DNA of 64,000 bases from positions 3,906,001-3,970,000 of the forward strand of contig NZ_PGER01000001.1 in assembly GCF_002797935.1 (NCBI RefSeq), given 5' to 3'. Position 1 is the first letter of the stretch. Every line of letters begins with the position of its first letter. The notes under the pieces were generated by a model. The model ran no database searches and was not told where the DNA came from. It saw only the letters and a list, made by a program, of their open reading frames with translations. Origin of the DNA: Flavobacterium sp. 1. GTDB lineage: Bacteria > Bacteroidota > Bacteroidia > Flavobacteriales > Flavobacteriaceae. Both the position numbers and the translations under genes were made by a program. This document shows, piece after piece, positions 1 through 12,950 of the stretch.

Positions 1-1712
1 GTTTTAGTCGATGATGGCGTAACATTAAAAGTATATGGGCTTGAAGCTATACTACTTACTGAAACTGGAGTCGTTCCATCAGTATAAGTTAAACTCCATG
101 GACCAGTGCCGGTCAAGTCAATTGATATGGTTTTAAATGTACCATTACATGTTGTTGCTGTTCCGCTGACAATAGAGGTTGGCTTTATATTAACCGTAAT
201 TGTTGCCGGAGCAGAATCCTCAGGACAGCCACCAGAATTTGCTAACACAATCGCTCTAAACTTAGTTGTCAAACTTAAATCAGTTATAGTTAAAGTTGTA
301 GCTGTATTTGCAATCACGGTGCTTGTTATAAAATCATCTACTGAGCTTTCCCATCTTATTACACTAGCTTTCCCTGCTCCATTACCAATAGGCAGAGAAG
401 TACCAGACAATGTTAATGTTGTATTATTTGTAAAAGAACAATAACTGGCGCTTCCTGCTACAGTTCCAGCTGTCACTGTGGTAGCAACAACTGTTACAGC
501 AAGGCTTTTAGCCGCACTTGTTCCGCAGCCGTTACTAGCTGTAACGGTGATATTTCCATTGTTCCCAACTAATCCTGTTGTTACAAAAATTGATGTTGTG
601 CCATTTCCAGAATTTATAGTCCAGCCTGATGGCACTGTCCAAGTATATGATGTAGCTCCAGACACAGCTGTGATTGTATATATTTGCCCTGAATTTGAAG
701 GGCATTGCGGAGTGGTTCCCGTAATGCTGCCTGGAGTTGATGGAGCAACTGAAGTTATAGTCAACGTTCCATAATCCCCATTTTTAGTACATCCGCCAGA
801 AGTAATTTTGGCTCTATATTTATTCCCGCTTAATCCAGTACCAGAAATTGTTACCGTAAGAGTATTTGTTGTAACTCCTGAATACGGAGCTGCATTTGTC
901 AAATCAGTCCAGCCAGAACCCGCATTTACCTGCCATTGATATGTAGGTGAACTGCCACTAGTAACGACTGTAAAAGAAGCTGTAGGCGTACTTGTGCAAA
1001 CGATAGCATTTAAAGTACCGCTAACTGTATAGGGGCATATTCCATATAAAACAGTGTTTACTAAATCAACTAAAACTTGAGTTTCAGGAGGAGTATTGAC
1101 AGTTGTTCCCGGCGCCACATTATTATCTATGGAAACCGGTGTTATTGTTACTGTTGCATTAGGATTTACAGCATAAATTTGACCAGTGCCATTTCCTCCT
1201 GTCAGATCAAAATCACCTATAATATTACCACCCACCACTACATTTCCTTGTTTTTGTAATTCAGAAGTAGCGGGACTTAACAAATCGCCTACAATAATAA
1301 CGGTGCTTTTCCAAAAATCGGTAGTGCCATTATTAATATAATTTCCATAAACAATTACTGTTGACAATCCGGAACCATTTGCTGTGCTAAAATTTCCTCC
1401 AGAATTTACCGTGAAGTTCCCTGAAGTCGTACTGCTTCCAACTGTAAACACAACGCCATCATTGGCCATTAAAGTTCCTGAAACACTTATACTTTTTGCG
1501 GCAGCATCTGCAGTAATTGTTACAGTGCCTCCTGATGCTATTACAACATCATCTGCTGCAGTTGGAACAATTCCTCCAACCCAAGAACTGCCTGAATTCC
1601 AATTCCCTCCAGTGCCAGTACTTGTTATAGTTGCTCCAAACGCTGTTATCTGCATAAATAAAGAAAACAAAAAAGCTGCTAAAATCTGAGATTTAGGTAG
1701 AATTATTTTCAT
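1..1712 (-). CDS. Large secreted surface protein, N-terminal part (cut by window edge)
   Basis: An open frame starts at the ATG complementary to 1710-1712 and runs without a stop to the left edge, giving 570 residues; the C-terminus lies outside the window. It begins with a signal peptide (MKIILPKSQILAAFLFSLF, then a hydrophobic stretch ending near AFG). Next comes a Gly/Ser/Thr-rich beta-helix-like region with the GxWNSGSSW pattern of flavobacterial surface proteins (residues ~20-190). Then follow repeated Ig/PKD-like beta-sandwich modules with motifs such as YQWQVN, YTWTVPSGW and paired cysteines. This composition is typical of T9SS-exported adhesins, but the sorting signal cannot be seen. 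The 601 bases upstream separate it from the next surface gene, so it is probably transcribed on its own. Antisense open frames here are shadows of its low-complexity composition. Substrate or partner is unknown. Confidence 0.85.
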   Translation of the reverse strand, partial: MKIILPKSQILAAFLFSLFMQITAFGATITSTGTGGNWNSGSSWVGGIVPTAADDVVIASGGTVTITADAAAKSISVSGTLMANDGVVFTVGSSTTSGNFTVNSGGNFSTANGSGLSTVIVYGNYINNGTTDFWKSTVIIVGDLLSPATSELQKQGNVVVGGNIIGDFDLTGGNGTGQIYAVNPNATVTITPVSIDNNVAPGTTVNTPPETQVLVDLVNTVLYGICPYTVSGTLNAIVCTSTPTASFTVVTSGSSPTYQWQVNAGSGWTDLTNAAPYSGVTTNTLTVTISGTGLSGNKYRAKITSGGCTKNGDYGTLTITSVAPSTPGSITGTTPQCPSNSGQIYTITAVSGATSYTWTVPSGWTINSGNGTTSIFVTTGLVGNNGNITVTASNGCGTSAAKSLAVTVVATTVTAGTVAGSASYCSFTNNTTLTLSGTSLPIGNGAGKASVIRWESSVDDFITSTVIANTATTLTITDLSLTTKFRAIVLANSGGCPEDSAPATITVNIKPTSIVSGTATTCNGTFKTISIDLTGTGPWSLTYTDGTTPVSVSSIASSPYTFNVTPSSTK

Positions 1713-2261
1713 GTGACTTGGTGATTTTGTGGTATTTTTTATTCTAAAAACGAGAAAAATAAAAAGACTCAAACCGCTTTTTATTTCTTAGAAACAACAA
1801 TGTTCTGTTTTCATGTAAAATAGACGCACACAAACACAAAACACGTACTTTTGCCTATTAAAATTAAATATTAAAAGCTTACAAACCACCACAAAGCCAA
1901 TATTATACTTGATTATCAGATAACTAGCATAAAAGCAATTATTTTGTAAATTTATATACACAAAAAAATGTACCATTTACAACCTTCAACCACTGTTTTT
2001 TCTCTGCTATTTTGACAAACCAATTTCCTAGCTGTAAATAATTCTCTTTGGCTGTTAAAGACCATTTTTAATACTGCTCCTTCCTTGTTTGGAAATTCGA
2101 TTCAAATTACTTTGGCAGACTAAGAGCCTGCAAGATTAGATTCTAAAAAAGAGCCATCTGTGTGCCATTTTTATATGTGTCCACGCTGCAGGTGTCAGGT
2201 ATATAGAAAGATGGTATTCCCCTCTCAAATATAACTGCATTCAAATTCAGGCAATAAAAAA
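1713..2261. other. Gene-free stretch between two surface-protein genes
   Basis: About 550 AT-rich bases with no convincing coding frame on either strand. It should contain the promoter of the leftward surface gene, but I could not find an unambiguous TANNTTTG box on the minus strand. A plus-strand TACTTTTG near 1846 has no gene behind it. I see no repeat or RNA structure that I can name. Confidence 0.5.
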
Positions 2262-2289
2262 ATCCCATTCTGAATAAACAGAATGGGAT
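2262..2289 (-). terminator. Rho-independent terminator of the giant surface gene
   Basis: Perfect 11-bp stem (ATCCCATTCTG / CAGAATGGGAT) with a 6-base loop. On the minus strand it is followed by a run of U (plus-strand A run just left of 2262). It lies 25 bases beyond the stop codon of the 2314-12345 gene. Confidence 0.9.
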
Positions 2290-2313
2290 CAAAATTTTAA
2301 AAAAAATTATCAT

Positions 2314-5300
2314 TTATTCATGAAAAATAATTTCTTCGCTTATCCATTTGCCATCTTCCAGCTGCATCATGACAACCATAAACTGATCAGCGGCATTTAA
2401 AGTGTCAATAATGAATTCATTTTTGTTCACTTTATCTTTATCATACAACAAGCTTCCTTTTAGATCATATACTTTTACAGATGCCAAAGTCTGGTCAAAA
2501 GAATTGATTTTTATCTGATGGTTTCTTACAGACACAAAAACTCCTTTTCCTTTGGTTTCAACATCTCCTGTACCCAGTTTAGAAGTATTAGTATAACGCA
2601 GCACAAAGCGGTCATTGAATACCCCTACTTCTGTTGTAAAAGAATACGATCCAGTCTTTAAATCATGAATGCTGCCAGTGATTTTATCTTCCAAATAAAT
2701 TGCCTGATTTACCATACCGCCATCAGCATTATCAATACCAATCTGGAATGTTCCCGCTATAGTGCTTTTGTAACCCAATGGCACTTCATCGGTTTTATCA
2801 AATGGCAATCCGCGTCCTTGAATAGTATAATTCTTCGAATTGTTAATGCTATAGAAATCTACATAGGCATTTCCATTGCGGGTTACCCCATCATATAATT
2901 TATCAAAATCATTGGTCGCTCCTGTAACGTAGCCCACTAATAACTGCTTGAAAGCACCGCCTTCATTCGTTAAATTCAGCCAAACTCTATCCTTCTCAAT
3001 CTTTGCAGTTTTCTTAGTACCCGCCTGTTTGAAAAATTGACTGTTACCTATAGTTTCATCATCATCATCCAAAGTAGAATCATTATTGTCAAAGCGCAGT
3101 GAGTTATCAAAGGTAAAAACACCATCTTTATCACTAACCACAAAAAAAGCCTGTCCTGCCGCTATTTCACCTGAAGGAATTACTCCAGGTTCGCCAGCCT
3201 TAACAGTACTTGGTGCAGGCGTAGGCACAGTGCCGCTTCCTCCGGTCAAATTAAACACAGCATAATCATCCGCGTCATAAATAAATTTATTACCAACTAA
3301 TTTCCTCGCAGTGAAATGCGTCCAAAAATACAAGCCTCCCACAACTGCATCATTTTTAACCATAAATTTTCGGGCGCTTATTGCAGAAGGATATGGATTC
3401 CCTATTAAATTGCTTCTGTTACTCCCTTGTGTAGCTATTGTTTTTATTCCGTTATTTGGCTCTCCTTTAAACACAACTTCTTGTTTGAAAGGATTATTTG
3501 TTCGTACACGAATAATATATCCTCTGCCGATATCCATAGTGGTATTACCTCCTTGTGCTTCCCAATTCCCTAGAGTATACCTGAAATACCTGTCGCTAAC
3601 CCACAAATCACTCAGCTTTTGAGCTGCCACAGGTGAACTCCAGTATTCATAATCTAAATCTCTCAATAAAGGAGTAGTACGATTGTAAGTGATTGATCCG
3701 TGATTGACAGCATCATTTTTTAACTGTACCAAACTGGCATCATTCTCAAATATCAATTCCCCTTGCACATCCAAACCGTTTATAATGTTTAAAACATATC
3801 CAGAACGAATAGTAACCTTTTTGGTAGAATTGATCACACAAGAACAAGAATTTACTGTAAATGGCAGGTTATAATTGGCATCAAAAACAACATAATCGTT
3901 TATTGTTGGAACTCCGGCAGGAGACCAAGAGCCATTCCATGTTTTTGTAGCCAGCGGCACTATGGATACAGAATTGCTTCTGTCTGAATAACATCCTGAA
4001 TTTATCTGGTAAGTCACTACATAATCGCCGCCCGAGAGGTTGCTAAATTTTCCATCACCATTTGTTCCAACTGTAGTCTCTGGACTGTCACTTGCTCTAA
4101 TAAGAGTATAAGTCAATGTTCCGGCTACATTAGGCGGCGTAGCTGTTACAGTCCCTGTAGGAACAGCACAAACTGGGTCTGTTTTTGAAATGGCTAATGC
4201 CGATGGCGCTGTATTGGTCAATGTAACCCATATATAACTAGGGCAAAGCATATTAGAGGCAGTAACTGCAACGTTACCGTTATCTGTACTACTGCCAGTA
4301 ATCACTTTTAATTCAGGAATAGCAGTAATAATTGGTCCCGTAATTGCAACACCTCCTTCCGTTTTCCAGCCAGCTGGAACAAGCCAAGTATAGGTTGTCG
4401 CTAGTGGCACAGGCGTTATACTAAAGGTTGCTGTAGTTGATGGGCAATACAATACAAAACTATTGGATGCCAAAGGTGTACCTCCATTTAATGAAATGCC
4501 GCCTATATCAAAATTCACACTCAAAGTAGCTGCACTAGAAGTGACAGCTGGCGTACAGCTGCCGCTTACCACACAACGATACTGATAGTTATTCATAGCT
4601 ATAGTCGCTGCTGTGATGTTCATCGTAGCCGTTGTTACATTTGTGTATACGCCAGTATTAGAAAGGTCACTAAAACTTGACCCATTATTAGTACTCAACT
4701 GCCACTGATAGGTTAATCCAGATCCAGAAGCAGCAACCGTAAATGAAGTGTTACCTGTTTCACATACAGAATGACTAGTCGGTGGTGTTGTTATTGCTGG
4801 AGCAGTGTTAACCGTTACAGTTGCGCTTTGTCCAGTAATAGCATTAGAACAAGTGGGATTATCTTTATATACAGCACTTACTAAATTATACACAAAACTA
4901 CCGCCAGTGGCTGTTGAAACTGCTATGCTTGAAGTGGTACTCGGCGAAATATCTATCGTTTGATCCGCACCACCATTGATTTTATAAGTTACAGTTACAG
5001 AAACCGTTCTAGGGTTTGTAAAAACAATATTAGATGACGTAGCACCAACACACACAGTTGTTGTGCCGGCAATGGTCGCTGTAGCCATAGGACGAACAAT
5101 CAAATTAGCACCAGAATCTAAGAAAGAGGTTGAATTAGTACAACCATTCCCATTAGTGATTGAAAGCAATGTATAACCTGTATTTACAGTTGGACTGCCA
5201 CCTGCAGGAAAAGTAGTTAAAGATGAAGATGTGATGGATTCTGTATATTGTGTTGAAGTAGTATCATTTTTATATGTTATACTATAACCACTTGCCGTAA

Positions 5301-8300
5301 AAGTCGAGTCCTCCGCATCAAAAGTTAATTGCGGAGTTCCTCCTGCACACATGGTTATTGCTGAGAAACCATTAGATACGTTGTTGGGTAAAGGGTTAAC
5401 TGTTACTACTTGCGAAGCACAAGCTGTTGTATTACAAGCTCCATTACTATAACGAACGAAATATGTCGTGGTAGACGTTGGTGAAACCGTTATACTATTT
5501 CCTGTCCCTGCAGCTGTGCCTCCACAGGAAGCTGTAAACCATTCAACAGTAGCTCCAGTTCCCAAAACACCACCAGCTACAGTAAGCGTAGTAGAACCGC
5601 CATCACAAATTGCAGCCGTCCCTGTTATCCCTGTTGGAGCTGTAGATGTACCTACATTTATCACTACTGGATCACTAGTTACAGAACAACCAGAACTAGC
5701 TGATGTTGCACCTTTTACTACTCTTCTATAATAAGTGGTTATGGTTGGCGATACAGTATAATCTTCTGTAGTAACTCCTGTATTTGTCCATGGACCGGTA
5801 CTATTTGGCGCGGACTCCCATTGAAAAGTTAAAGATGTATTAGTCGCTCCATTAACAAGGTAAGAAGATCCATTTAAAGCGACAGCAGTACCACTGCAAA
5901 TTGTTGATGCAGCAGAAGACGTAATAGTATTGGTTGACAAATCAAATGGGGTAATTGTAAAACCAAGGTCATTTCCACCTGCATTTTCATAATAATCTAA
6001 TACAAAATCATCATTCCCATCTAAACTAACTAAAACATTATTATAATTTGTAGATGATTGTTCTTGCCATTTATCAAGAATAATTGTTCCATTTAAAGAA
6101 AGTCTTACTCCATCATCCCCTCTAACGTTAACCAAATAACAACCATTTCTGGTGGTATTCATTTTATAACGAACAGCAAAACCTTCTGTGTAAACACTTG
6201 CCCTTTGTGTACCATTAGAATAAACTGCAAAACAATTCGCATTCCCTCCAAAACCTTCATTAATTGTTTCTGTAGGAACATTATAATAACCAGCATAATT
6301 AGCAGTGCTAAATGGAACAGGTGTAGCTCCTCCAGCATTATAAATATGACCTACCCAAGTATTATTATTCCCAACTTCGTTTTGAGTTTCTTGTGTATTA
6401 CCAAGTGCTGTCTGAGTTACCGTTATTCCTGAAGTTCCAGCTGTTCCGTTTGTATTACAGCCAACCGCTGATAAAACAACTTTTATCTGACCAGAAAGCG
6501 AAGAAACCCAATTGGTTATGGTAACACCACTTGCACTTGTTGCAGAAGTTGCGGGCGAGACACTAGTATCTGTTGCCGCATCTAAAATGGTTATGTTTTC
6601 GTTGTAACCAGCAAAAGCATTTCCAACAGAAAATGTATAGGCAAAGCCTTTAATCACATTCACTAAAACATACTGACCACCTGTAGTATTACCGCTAGTA
6701 TAAGTCGTTCCATTATCAATACAAAAAGTTTGAGTCGTTCCTACCTGTGTTGTTGCTGTAATAGGCGTCGAACTAGTAGTTACACTTTGTCCCGATGCTG
6801 CGTTTGTACTGGTACTGCTTGAACAAGCATTATAAGCCCTTACACGATAATAATAGGTTGTTCCGCTAATCCCTGATACATTATATGAAGTAACCAGACC
6901 AACATCCAAACCATTATAACCCGCAACAAAACTAGCAAAATTACTTACTGTTGAAACATCTAATTTATAATTTACGGCTGTATTTACTGAAGTCCAATTG
7001 GCCGTAAAACCAGTGCAGCTAACATTTGTAGCTGCCACTAATACTGGAGCTGGTATCGTTATACTTGGACTCGTCGTTATGGTAACCTCATTACTGACCG
7101 TTGCTGCACACGTTCCAGAAACTGGTGTAGCAGTTCTTCTATATTGAGTTACTATATTATTTGTAGTAGCCGTAAGAGCTGGTGGTGTATAATCTAAACC
7201 TATTTCACCTGCAACGGTAACCCATCCTGCTCCATCAGTATTACTTTCCCACGAAAAAGTAAAAGAAGGGTTGGAGTTTGTGTTGTTAGGATTTCCATCA
7301 TAGTCATAGGATCCTTTAATAGTTGTAGTAGCACCGCTGCAAAGTTGAGTAGCTGCAGGTGTTATCACATTGCTTGCCTGATCATAAGGAACTATACTAA
7401 AATAAGCTTCACTTAGACCTCCATTTTCATAATAATCAAAAACCAAATCAGTACTATTAGTTGGAAAATTTACAAGCACACTCGCATAAGTTGTTGTCCC
7501 ATGATCTCCCCAGTTATTTTGATTAGCAACTACTGTGTTACTGCCAACATATAACTTAGTACCATCATCACCTTTAATTGTTACTAAATAGCAGCCAGCT
7601 GGTTTAGTAGATTTCATTCGATAACGCACTGCAAAACCTTGTGTATCTATGTTTGTATAAGTATTCCCATTTGAAAGTATTGGCCAACTATATTGGCTCC
7701 CTCCGCCAAATTGCTGCAACCCAAAACTTTCCGATTCTGTATAATAACCCGCATAACCTGTAAGCCCGCTAGGTGCAAACATAGCCGCATTATAGGCTCC
7801 TGTTGCAGGCGATGCAGCTAAAGGAATGTTATAAACATGACCAATCCATGAATCTGTACCTGCCACTAGTTGATTATCCAGGGTATTGTTTACTCCTGTT
7901 AATGTAATCGCTATTCCCGAGCTTCCAATTGTACCATTGGCGGCACAATTTCCTTCTGTTAAAACAACTTTTATTTGTCCCGATAGAGAAGAAACCCAAT
8001 TAGTAATTGTGCATCCTGTTGAACCTGCTGCAGTAGCTGCAGGCGATACATTAGCATTTGAGGCATCCAAAATAGTTAAAACTTCACTTGAACCCGCAAA
8101 AGCATCTCCTACCGAAAATGTATACGTAAATCCCTTAACAACGTTAAGTAAAGCATATTGGCCTCCATTAGCATTAGGTGTCGTATAAGTATTTGGATTA
8201 TCGATAGTAAAAGTATAGGGAGCAGTTCCTACTGCCGCTGCAGGAGTAATAACCGGCGTACTGACAGATAACGCAACAGCATTGCTAGTGGTATTACCAC

Positions 8301-11300
8301 ATCCATTAGTTGCCGAATAACGGATATTCTTACCATTATCTGTAGAAGCAACTATGTAAGGAAGTGTTAGTGGCGAATAACTGCTTCCCCCAGATGCTGT
8401 AGATATCTCCCAGCCTTGTGAACTTACAGCTGAACCATTCGCTGTTACTGTAGGTGTTGCTGGATTGAAAGAGTTTCCTGGACATAATGCCACGGGAACT
8501 GCTATACCAGCAATTGTTGGTTTATCATTTATCGTTACTGACTTTTGCATAGCTGCGGCCGAACAACCAGTCGCTGTTATCGTTTGTGTAACATCAACTG
8601 TGCCTGTACCTGCCGCTCCCCATGTTACGGTAATGGAATTTGTACCAGCGCCTGCCGTTACCGTCCCTCCAATTACTGTCCATGAATAGGTATTGCCGGA
8701 AACACTCGCCACGCTGTAAACAGAACCTGTAACTCCTGAACAAACTGGTGAAGTACCCGCTATTACTGGCGTAGGCAATGCATTTATCGTTACTGACTTT
8801 TGCGTCGCTGCCACTGAACAGCCCGTCGCTGTTATCGTTTGTGTCACATCAACTGTGCCTGTGCCAGATGCTCCCCATGTTACGGTAATGGAATTTGTAC
8901 CAGCGCCTGCCGTTACCGTTCCTCCAACTACTGTCCATGAATAGGTATTGCCGGAAACACTCGCCACGCTGTAAACAGAACCTGTAATTCCTGAACAAAC
9001 TGGTGAAGTACCCGCTATTACTGGCGTAGGCAATGCATTTATAGTTACTGACTTTTGCGTCGCTGCCGCTGAACAGCCTGTCGCTGTTATCGTTTGTGTC
9101 ACATCAACTGTGCCTGTGCCAGATGCTCCCCATGTTACGGTAATGGAATTTGTACCAGCGCCTGCCGTTACCGTCCCTCCAACTACTGTCCATGAATACG
9201 TGTGACCCGAAACATTCGCAACACTGTAAACTGGACCTGTAACTCCTGAACAAACTGGTGAAGTACCCGCTATTACAGGTGTAGGCAATGCATCTATAGT
9301 TACTGACTTTTGCGTCGCTGCTGCTGAACAGCCCGTCGCTGTTATCGTTTGTGTAACATTAACTGTGCCTGTGCCAGATGCTCCCCATGTTACGGTAATG
9401 GAATTTGTACCAGCGCCTGCCGTTACCGTCCCTCCAACTACTGTCCATGAATACGTGTGTCCTGAAACATTCGCCACGCTGTAAACAGAACCTGTAACTC
9501 CTGAACAAACCGGAGATGTGCCTGTTATTGTTGGTGTTGGAGTAGCATTAATCACATAATTAACCGCTGTTCTACAGCTTGGAGCTGAAGGACATGCAGC
9601 ATAATAAGTCTTTGTGCCTGCAATACTAGTATCGACCAAACCTGAACCGGTAACACCAACCGGGTTAAAAGGAGATCCTGTACCAATTACTGTTCCTCCT
9701 GAGGATGTTGTGTACCACTGAATATCATCCTGTATATAATATACCGTCATTTGAACATCATCAACATTTGCTGTTACAGTACCGCTATTTCTAAAGAAAT
9801 ATGCAGACAAACCAACACCAAAATTAGCATTATTGATATCTGCTGGGGTCCAGGTACCTGTAGTTGTACCCTCCCATAAATCGGTGTTTCCTCCATAAGT
9901 TAAAACATCAGAGTTTGTCGTCGACCACCTAGGACCCAGACTTTTATTATCACCGTCAGCAGCCGAACCTGTATAGGTAATCACTCCATTCTTTATTAAA
10001 CTTACTGTAACATCAATAACATTATTAGTTGAAGTACTAACCGAAGCATATCGATTAATTGAAACTTCTATACCAGTAATGGTAGCATCAGTTGGCACAG
10101 AAAACCCAAAATTCTTCGCTTGCAAATAGTTCGTACGTCCAAAACTACCGCTATTGATTGAGACAGAAGCACGACTATTATCATTGGCTGTAATACGACC
10201 CGGATTTAACCATGCCTCTGAACCGACACCTGTTACATTTGTTCCAGATGATGGGAGTTTAGCACCCGTATTTGATGTTAATGTTGTACAAATAGTTGCA
10301 GAAGTCAAAGATCCAGAGCCATTCTGACAAATAGTTACCCCAGTTGCTGTAGGCCCTGATGATGCCATGGTAATAGCATTCGATGTTGCGGGACTTCCCG
10401 TTAAACAGGGCGTAGCACTTGCGGTCATAATACAAGTAACTACATCACCACTCATTAAAGTTGCATTGGTATAAGTTGTTGCACTTGTACCAACATTTGC
10501 TCCATTCAATTGCCATTGATAAGTTGGGGTTCCACCATTAGTTGGAGTGGCTGTAAACGTTACGGAAGTTCCTGCACAAATTGCTCCAACTGGCAAAGCC
10601 GCAATACTTACCGAAGCTGTTAAATTTGCATTTACAGTCACCGTTACCGGCGAAATTGCAAAACAGCCTGTCGCAGCAGTAGTACCTTTTATATAGTAAG
10701 TTCCAGCTGTTGCGGCACTAGGGGTGCTATATGAAGTTGTAGCTCCAGAATTAGTCCAATATGTATAAGTTAGACCTGAGGTTGAACCTGTTGTAACCGC
10801 TGAAGCAGTTAAATTGACAGTACTTGGCGAACATACTACCGATGGATTGGTTATGCTTACCGTCGGGGTAGTATTTACAGTCAAGGTTATTGCTTTTGTA
10901 GCACTACATCCATTTGCATTAGTTATTGTCATTGTACCTGTATAAGTACCTGCTGCTGTACCCGTTGGAACCGAAATTCCAGTTACATTACCACTACCGG
11001 CTACAAAAGTAATTGCTGTAGAGCCTTGATCTGCTAAGGTATCCCAATCAATACTATAACTATTTGGAGTATTTGTGGTAGCCGTATAAGCCATTGTCGT
11101 GGTCTGAACACCTGCACTTTGGCAAACTGCCGTAACCACTGCTGGAGTTGCTGTCGTTGTTATTGTCGGCAATGCATTTACGGTAAGTGTAATTGTTTTT
11201 GTAATCGTACAGCCTCCATTTGTAATTGACATTGTTCCTGTATATGTTCCAGAAGCTGTACCCGCTGGAACTGAAATCCCAGTTACGCTTCCTGCTCCTG

Positions 11301-12345
11301 CTGTAAATGCAAATGCAGTAGAACCCTGATCAGTCAGCGTTGCCCAATCAATACTATAACTCGTTGGGCTATTAGTAGTAGCCGTATAAGCCATTGTCGT
11401 GGTCTGAACACTCGCGCTTTGGCAAACTGCGGTAACCACTGCAGGAGTTGCTGCTGTGGTTATTGTCGGCATAGAATATATCACGAAACTCCCAGTCATA
11501 ACTTTACAATTCTGACCTCCAACTATAGCAACTACTGTATAAGTACCCGCTGTTGATTGAGTTCCAAAACTGATAGCCGCTCCTGTTCCAGAAACTAGAG
11601 TACCAGCTATGTTTGTTCCATTACGCTGTAATTGATAATCAACTCCTGTTTGAGAGTTATTAAGCCCCATTGCGGTGTTAGTTCCTGCACAGCCATTTGA
11701 GCCAGTCATCACATAATCTGTTGGATCACTTGCAACAACCGAAATATTATCAAGAATCCAGTCATCACCTCCACTTGTAGTAGCACACGCTCCAGTTCCT
11801 ACAGCAGTATTCGAAGTAGTCGCTAGAAACTCAAGATTTGCTGTTGTTCCCGACACCCACGGAATTGAAAATGTTATTGTTCCTTGTGTAAGTGGGTCTA
11901 CTGAACTTATAGAGAATGTTGGTTGTGAGAATATAGCACCATTAGAAGTAGCAATATTAGCTGCAGTTATATTAGTGTTATTTGCTGGGTTAGTAATTGT
12001 CATATAAAGCACACCACCAATTCTTACCTTTAATGTAGCAGTTGTATTACAAGCTGTTCTATTTGCATTTTGCCCTTTAATATTAAAAGAAACAGTTAAC
12101 GTATTACCAAACAATCCTGTAATACTTTGTGATAATGGTTCATCAACTACATTATCAGCATCAATGTAAATCTCATTTAGAGCCCAAGGAGAATAATACC
12201 AACCTGAGGCATCTCCTTTTAATGTCCAGCCTGAGGCATTGCCTGTGAAATCTCCTCCTTTAACGACATTACAACCTGACTGCCCAAACCCACTTGTTTG
12301 CAGCAATATCAATAATAAAAATGTGAATAGTAATTTTAGTTTCAT
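2314..12345 (-). CDS. Giant multi-module T9SS-type surface protein (about 3343 aa)
   Basis: I place the start at the ATG complementary to 12343-12345 because a clean signal peptide begins there ([21 protein letters not shown]); the open frame extends 17 codons further upstream without looking like a leader. From N to C: a carbohydrate-binding-like sandwich; two ~101-residue Ig-like repeats; a domain with WYTTSSGG; four nearly identical 85-residue PKD-like repeats; two PA14-like domains ([12 protein letters not shown] and [12 protein letters not shown]); an FnIII-like domain between them; more Ig-like modules; a [11 protein letters not shown] beta-helix-like region; and a C-terminal block ([20 protein letters not shown] onward) ending in a sorting-signal-like domain ([13 protein letters not shown], then ISEEIIFHE). 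That end resembles Flavobacterium proteins annotated with the type C T9SS signal; this is from memory. A role in adhesion or glycan binding is inferred. It has its own terminator. Confidence 0.9.
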   Translation of the reverse strand: MKLKLLFTFLLLILLQTSGFGQSGCNVVKGGDFTGNASGWTLKGDASGWYYSPWALNEIYIDADNVVDEPLSQSITGLFGNTLTVSFNIKGQNANRTACNTTATLKVRIGGVLYMTITNPANNTNITAANIATSNGAIFSQPTFSISSVDPLTQGTITFSIPWVSGTTANLEFLATTSNTAVGTGACATTSGGDDWILDNISVVASDPTDYVMTGSNGCAGTNTAMGLNNSQTGVDYQLQRNGTNIAGTLVSGTGAAISFGTQSTAGTYTVVAIVGGQNCKVMTGSFVIYSMPTITTAATPAVVTAVCQSASVQTTTMAYTATTNSPTSYSIDWATLTDQGSTAFAFTAGAGSVTGISVPAGTASGTYTGTMSITNGGCTITKTITLTVNALPTITTTATPAVVTAVCQSAGVQTTTMAYTATTNTPNSYSIDWDTLADQGSTAITFVAGSGNVTGISVPTGTAAGTYTGTMTITNANGCSATKAITLTVNTTPTVSITNPSVVCSPSTVNLTASAVTTGSTSGLTYTYWTNSGATTSYSTPSAATAGTYYIKGTTAATGCFAISPVTVTVNANLTASVSIAALPVGAICAGTSVTFTATPTNGGTPTYQWQLNGANVGTSATTYTNATLMSGDVVTCIMTASATPCLTGSPATSNAITMASSGPTATGVTICQNGSGSLTSATICTTLTSNTGAKLPSSGTNVTGVGSEAWLNPGRITANDNSRASVSINSGSFGRTNYLQAKNFGFSVPTDATITGIEVSINRYASVSTSTNNVIDVTVSLIKNGVITYTGSAADGDNKSLGPRWSTTNSDVLTYGGNTDLWEGTTTGTWTPADINNANFGVGLSAYFFRNSGTVTANVDDVQMTVYYIQDDIQWYTTSSGGTVIGTGSPFNPVGVTGSGLVDTSIAGTKTYYAACPSAPSCRTAVNYVINATPTPTITGTSPVCSGVTGSVYSVANVSGHTYSWTVVGGTVTAGAGTNSITVTWGASGTGTVNVTQTITATGCSAAATQKSVTIDALPTPVIAGTSPVCSGVTGPVYSVANVSGHTYSWTVVGGTVTAGAGTNSITVTWGASGTGTVDVTQTITATGCSAAATQKSVTINALPTPVIAGTSPVCSGITGSVYSVASVSGNTYSWTVVGGTVTAGAGTNSITVTWGASGTGTVDVTQTITATGCSVAATQKSVTINALPTPVIAGTSPVCSGVTGSVYSVASVSGNTYSWTVIGGTVTAGAGTNSITVTWGAAGTGTVDVTQTITATGCSAAAMQKSVTINDKPTIAGIAVPVALCPGNSFNPATPTVTANGSAVSSQGWEISTASGGSSYSPLTLPYIVASTDNGKNIRYSATNGCGNTTSNAVALSVSTPVITPAAAVGTAPYTFTIDNPNTYTTPNANGGQYALLNVVKGFTYTFSVGDAFAGSSEVLTILDASNANVSPAATAAGSTGCTITNWVSSLSGQIKVVLTEGNCAANGTIGSSGIAITLTGVNNTLDNQLVAGTDSWIGHVYNIPLAASPATGAYNAAMFAPSGLTGYAGYYTESESFGLQQFGGGSQYSWPILSNGNTYTNIDTQGFAVRYRMKSTKPAGCYLVTIKGDDGTKLYVGSNTVVANQNNWGDHGTTTYASVLVNFPTNSTDLVFDYYENGGLSEAYFSIVPYDQASNVITPAATQLCSGATTTIKGSYDYDGNPNNTNSNPSFTFSWESNTDGAGWVTVAGEIGLDYTPPALTATTNNIVTQYRRTATPVSGTCAATVSNEVTITTSPSITIPAPVLVAATNVSCTGFTANWTSVNTAVNYKLDVSTVSNFASFVAGYNGLDVGLVTSYNVSGISGTTYYYRVRAYNACSSSTSTNAASGQSVTTSSTPITATTQVGTTQTFCIDNGTTYTSGNTTGGQYVLVNVIKGFAYTFSVGNAFAGYNENITILDAATDTSVSPATSATSASGVTITNWVSSLSGQIKVVLSAVGCNTNGTAGTSGITVTQTALGNTQETQNEVGNNNTWVGHIYNAGGATPVPFSTANYAGYYNVPTETINEGFGGNANCFAVYSNGTQRASVYTEGFAVRYKMNTTRNGCYLVNVRGDDGVRLSLNGTIILDKWQEQSSTNYNNVLVSLDGNDDFVLDYYENAGGNDLGFTITPFDLSTNTITSSAASTICSGTAVALNGSSYLVNGATNTSLTFQWESAPNSTGPWTNTGVTTEDYTVSPTITTYYRRVVKGATSASSGCSVTSDPVVINVGTSTAPTGITGTAAICDGGSTTLTVAGGVLGTGATVEWFTASCGGTAAGTGNSITVSPTSTTTYFVRYSNGACNTTACASQVVTVNPLPNNVSNGFSAITMCAGGTPQLTFDAEDSTFTASGYSITYKNDTTSTQYTESITSSSLTTFPAGGSPTVNTGYTLLSITNGNGCTNSTSFLDSGANLIVRPMATATIAGTTTVCVGATSSNIVFTNPRTVSVTVTYKINGGADQTIDISPSTTSSIAVSTATGGSFVYNLVSAVYKDNPTCSNAITGQSATVTVNTAPAITTPPTSHSVCETGNTSFTVAASGSGLTYQWQLSTNNGSSFSDLSNTGVYTNVTTATMNITAATIAMNNYQYRCVVSGSCTPAVTSSAATLSVNFDIGGISLNGGTPLASNSFVLYCPSTTATFSITPVPLATTYTWLVPAGWKTEGGVAITGPIITAIPELKVITGSSTDNGNVAVTASNMLCPSYIWVTLTNTAPSALAISKTDPVCAVPTGTVTATPPNVAGTLTYTLIRASDSPETTVGTNGDGKFSNLSGGDYVVTYQINSGCYSDRSNSVSIVPLATKTWNGSWSPAGVPTINDYVVFDANYNLPFTVNSCSCVINSTKKVTIRSGYVLNIINGLDVQGELIFENDASLVQLKNDAVNHGSITYNRTTPLLRDLDYEYWSSPVAAQKLSDLWVSDRYFRYTLGNWEAQGGNTTMDIGRGYIIRVRTNNPFKQEVVFKGEPNNGIKTIATQGSNRSNLIGNPYPSAISARKFMVKNDAVVGGLYFWTHFTARKLVGNKFIYDADDYAVFNLTGGSGTVPTPAPSTVKAGEPGVIPSGEIAAGQAFFVVSDKDGVFTFDNSLRFDNNDSTLDDDDETIGNSQFFKQAGTKKTAKIEKDRVWLNLTNEGGAFKQLLVGYVTGATNDFDKLYDGVTRNGNAYVDFYSINNSKNYTIQGRGLPFDKTDEVPLGYKSTIAGTFQIGIDNADGGMVNQAIYLEDKITGSIHDLKTGSYSFTTEVGVFNDRFVLRYTNTSKLGTGDVETKGKGVFVSVRNHQIKINSFDQTLASVKVYDLKGSLLYDKDKVNKNEFIIDTLNAADQFMVVMMQLEDGKWISEEIIFHE
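8527..9546 (-). repeat. Four tandem 255-bp repeats inside the giant surface gene
   Basis: The word TTACTGACTTTTGC and its surroundings recur at starts 8527, 8782, 9037 and 9292, an exact 255-bp (85-codon) period. The encoded unit is a PKD/Ig-like module with the motifs SPVCSG, TYSWTV and [16 protein letters not shown]. The copies differ at only a few positions, including synonymous ones, which indicates recent duplication or gene conversion. Confidence 0.95.
10873..11478 (-). repeat. Two tandem 303-bp repeats inside the giant surface gene
   Basis: Two copies of a 101-codon unit (motifs [27 protein letters not shown] and TGISVP), with starts 303 bp apart at 10873 and 11176. They are more diverged from each other than the 85-codon units, so the duplication is older. 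Confidence 0.85.
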
Positions 12346-12896
12346 ATAATTGGGGGAATTATTTTTTATATAATAGGGGCTTGATTCCTTAGGCAAAAAT
12401 TATTCATAACTCGAAATCCGTACGGATTCAAGCAAGAATACTAGCTATACTTTTAGAAAAAAAAGGAAATAAATAAGGCTAGCGCAGATACAAAAGATTT
12501 ACTGAATCTTGTCTTGTGCTATCCTGTTTGATTAAGTGATCAAACACAACCATTATTATCAATTTTGAAAAAATAGAATAATAATTTTTTAGCTTTTTTA
12601 TCTGGGGAGATAAATAAGCAGCTACAGTAGGTAAAGTTTTATTCATACAATTTAGGCATTGGGGGTGAGGCTATTCTATTATTTTACAAATCTATAAGAC
12701 TGTTTACATATTTTTTACATACAAAAGCAGTCCTCATTTGTATTTTGTTTTATCTATTCTAAACAAAACACACTTAATATGCTACAAATCTAAACATTAA
12801 AAAAATAACAACAATCATGTTTTTTTAAAATCGTATGAAAATTTCAGCAAAAATAGTAAAAGCCATCAGATTCAAAAAATTGTGACGGCATAAAAA
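12346..12896. promoter_or_regulatory. Upstream region of the giant surface gene with two palindromes
   Basis: This stretch of about 550 bases has no coding frame. It contains a perfect 14-bp palindrome AATCCGTACGGATT at 12415-12428. It also contains an interrupted palindrome at 12525-12546 with 8-bp perfect arms (TGTTTGAT / ATCAAACA) around a 6-base spacer. Both lie 70-200 bases ahead of the start codon at 12345, where an operator would be expected. I could not find a clear TANNTTTG promoter. Operator function is inferred from symmetry only. Confidence 0.4.
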
Positions 12897-12926
12897 AGCC
12901 TCATCTTGTAACTACAAAATGAGGCT
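12897..12926 (-). terminator. Rho-independent terminator of the VTEP-repeat surface gene
   Basis: Stem AGCCTCAT / ATGAGGCT, extended by TTGT/ACAA pairing around a short loop. On the minus strand it is followed by TTTTTT. It lies 25 bases past the stop codon at 12951. Confidence 0.9.
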
Positions 12927-12950
12927 AATAGAGATTTAAAAAAAAACAGC

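Noticed and set aside
1..1689. Plus-strand frames of 60-112 residues at the left edge
   Set aside because: Antisense shadows of the truncated surface gene, whose signal peptide and Ig-like repeats lie on the minus strand.
1788..1976. 62-residue minus-strand frame in the gap upstream of the left-edge gene
   Set aside because: Aromatic-rich composition typical of AT-rich non-coding DNA, no start context, no family motif.
5468..8689. Plus-strand frames of 74-100 residues inside the giant surface gene
   Set aside because: They are antisense to Thr/Val/Gly-rich codons, show no family motif and follow the underlying repeats.
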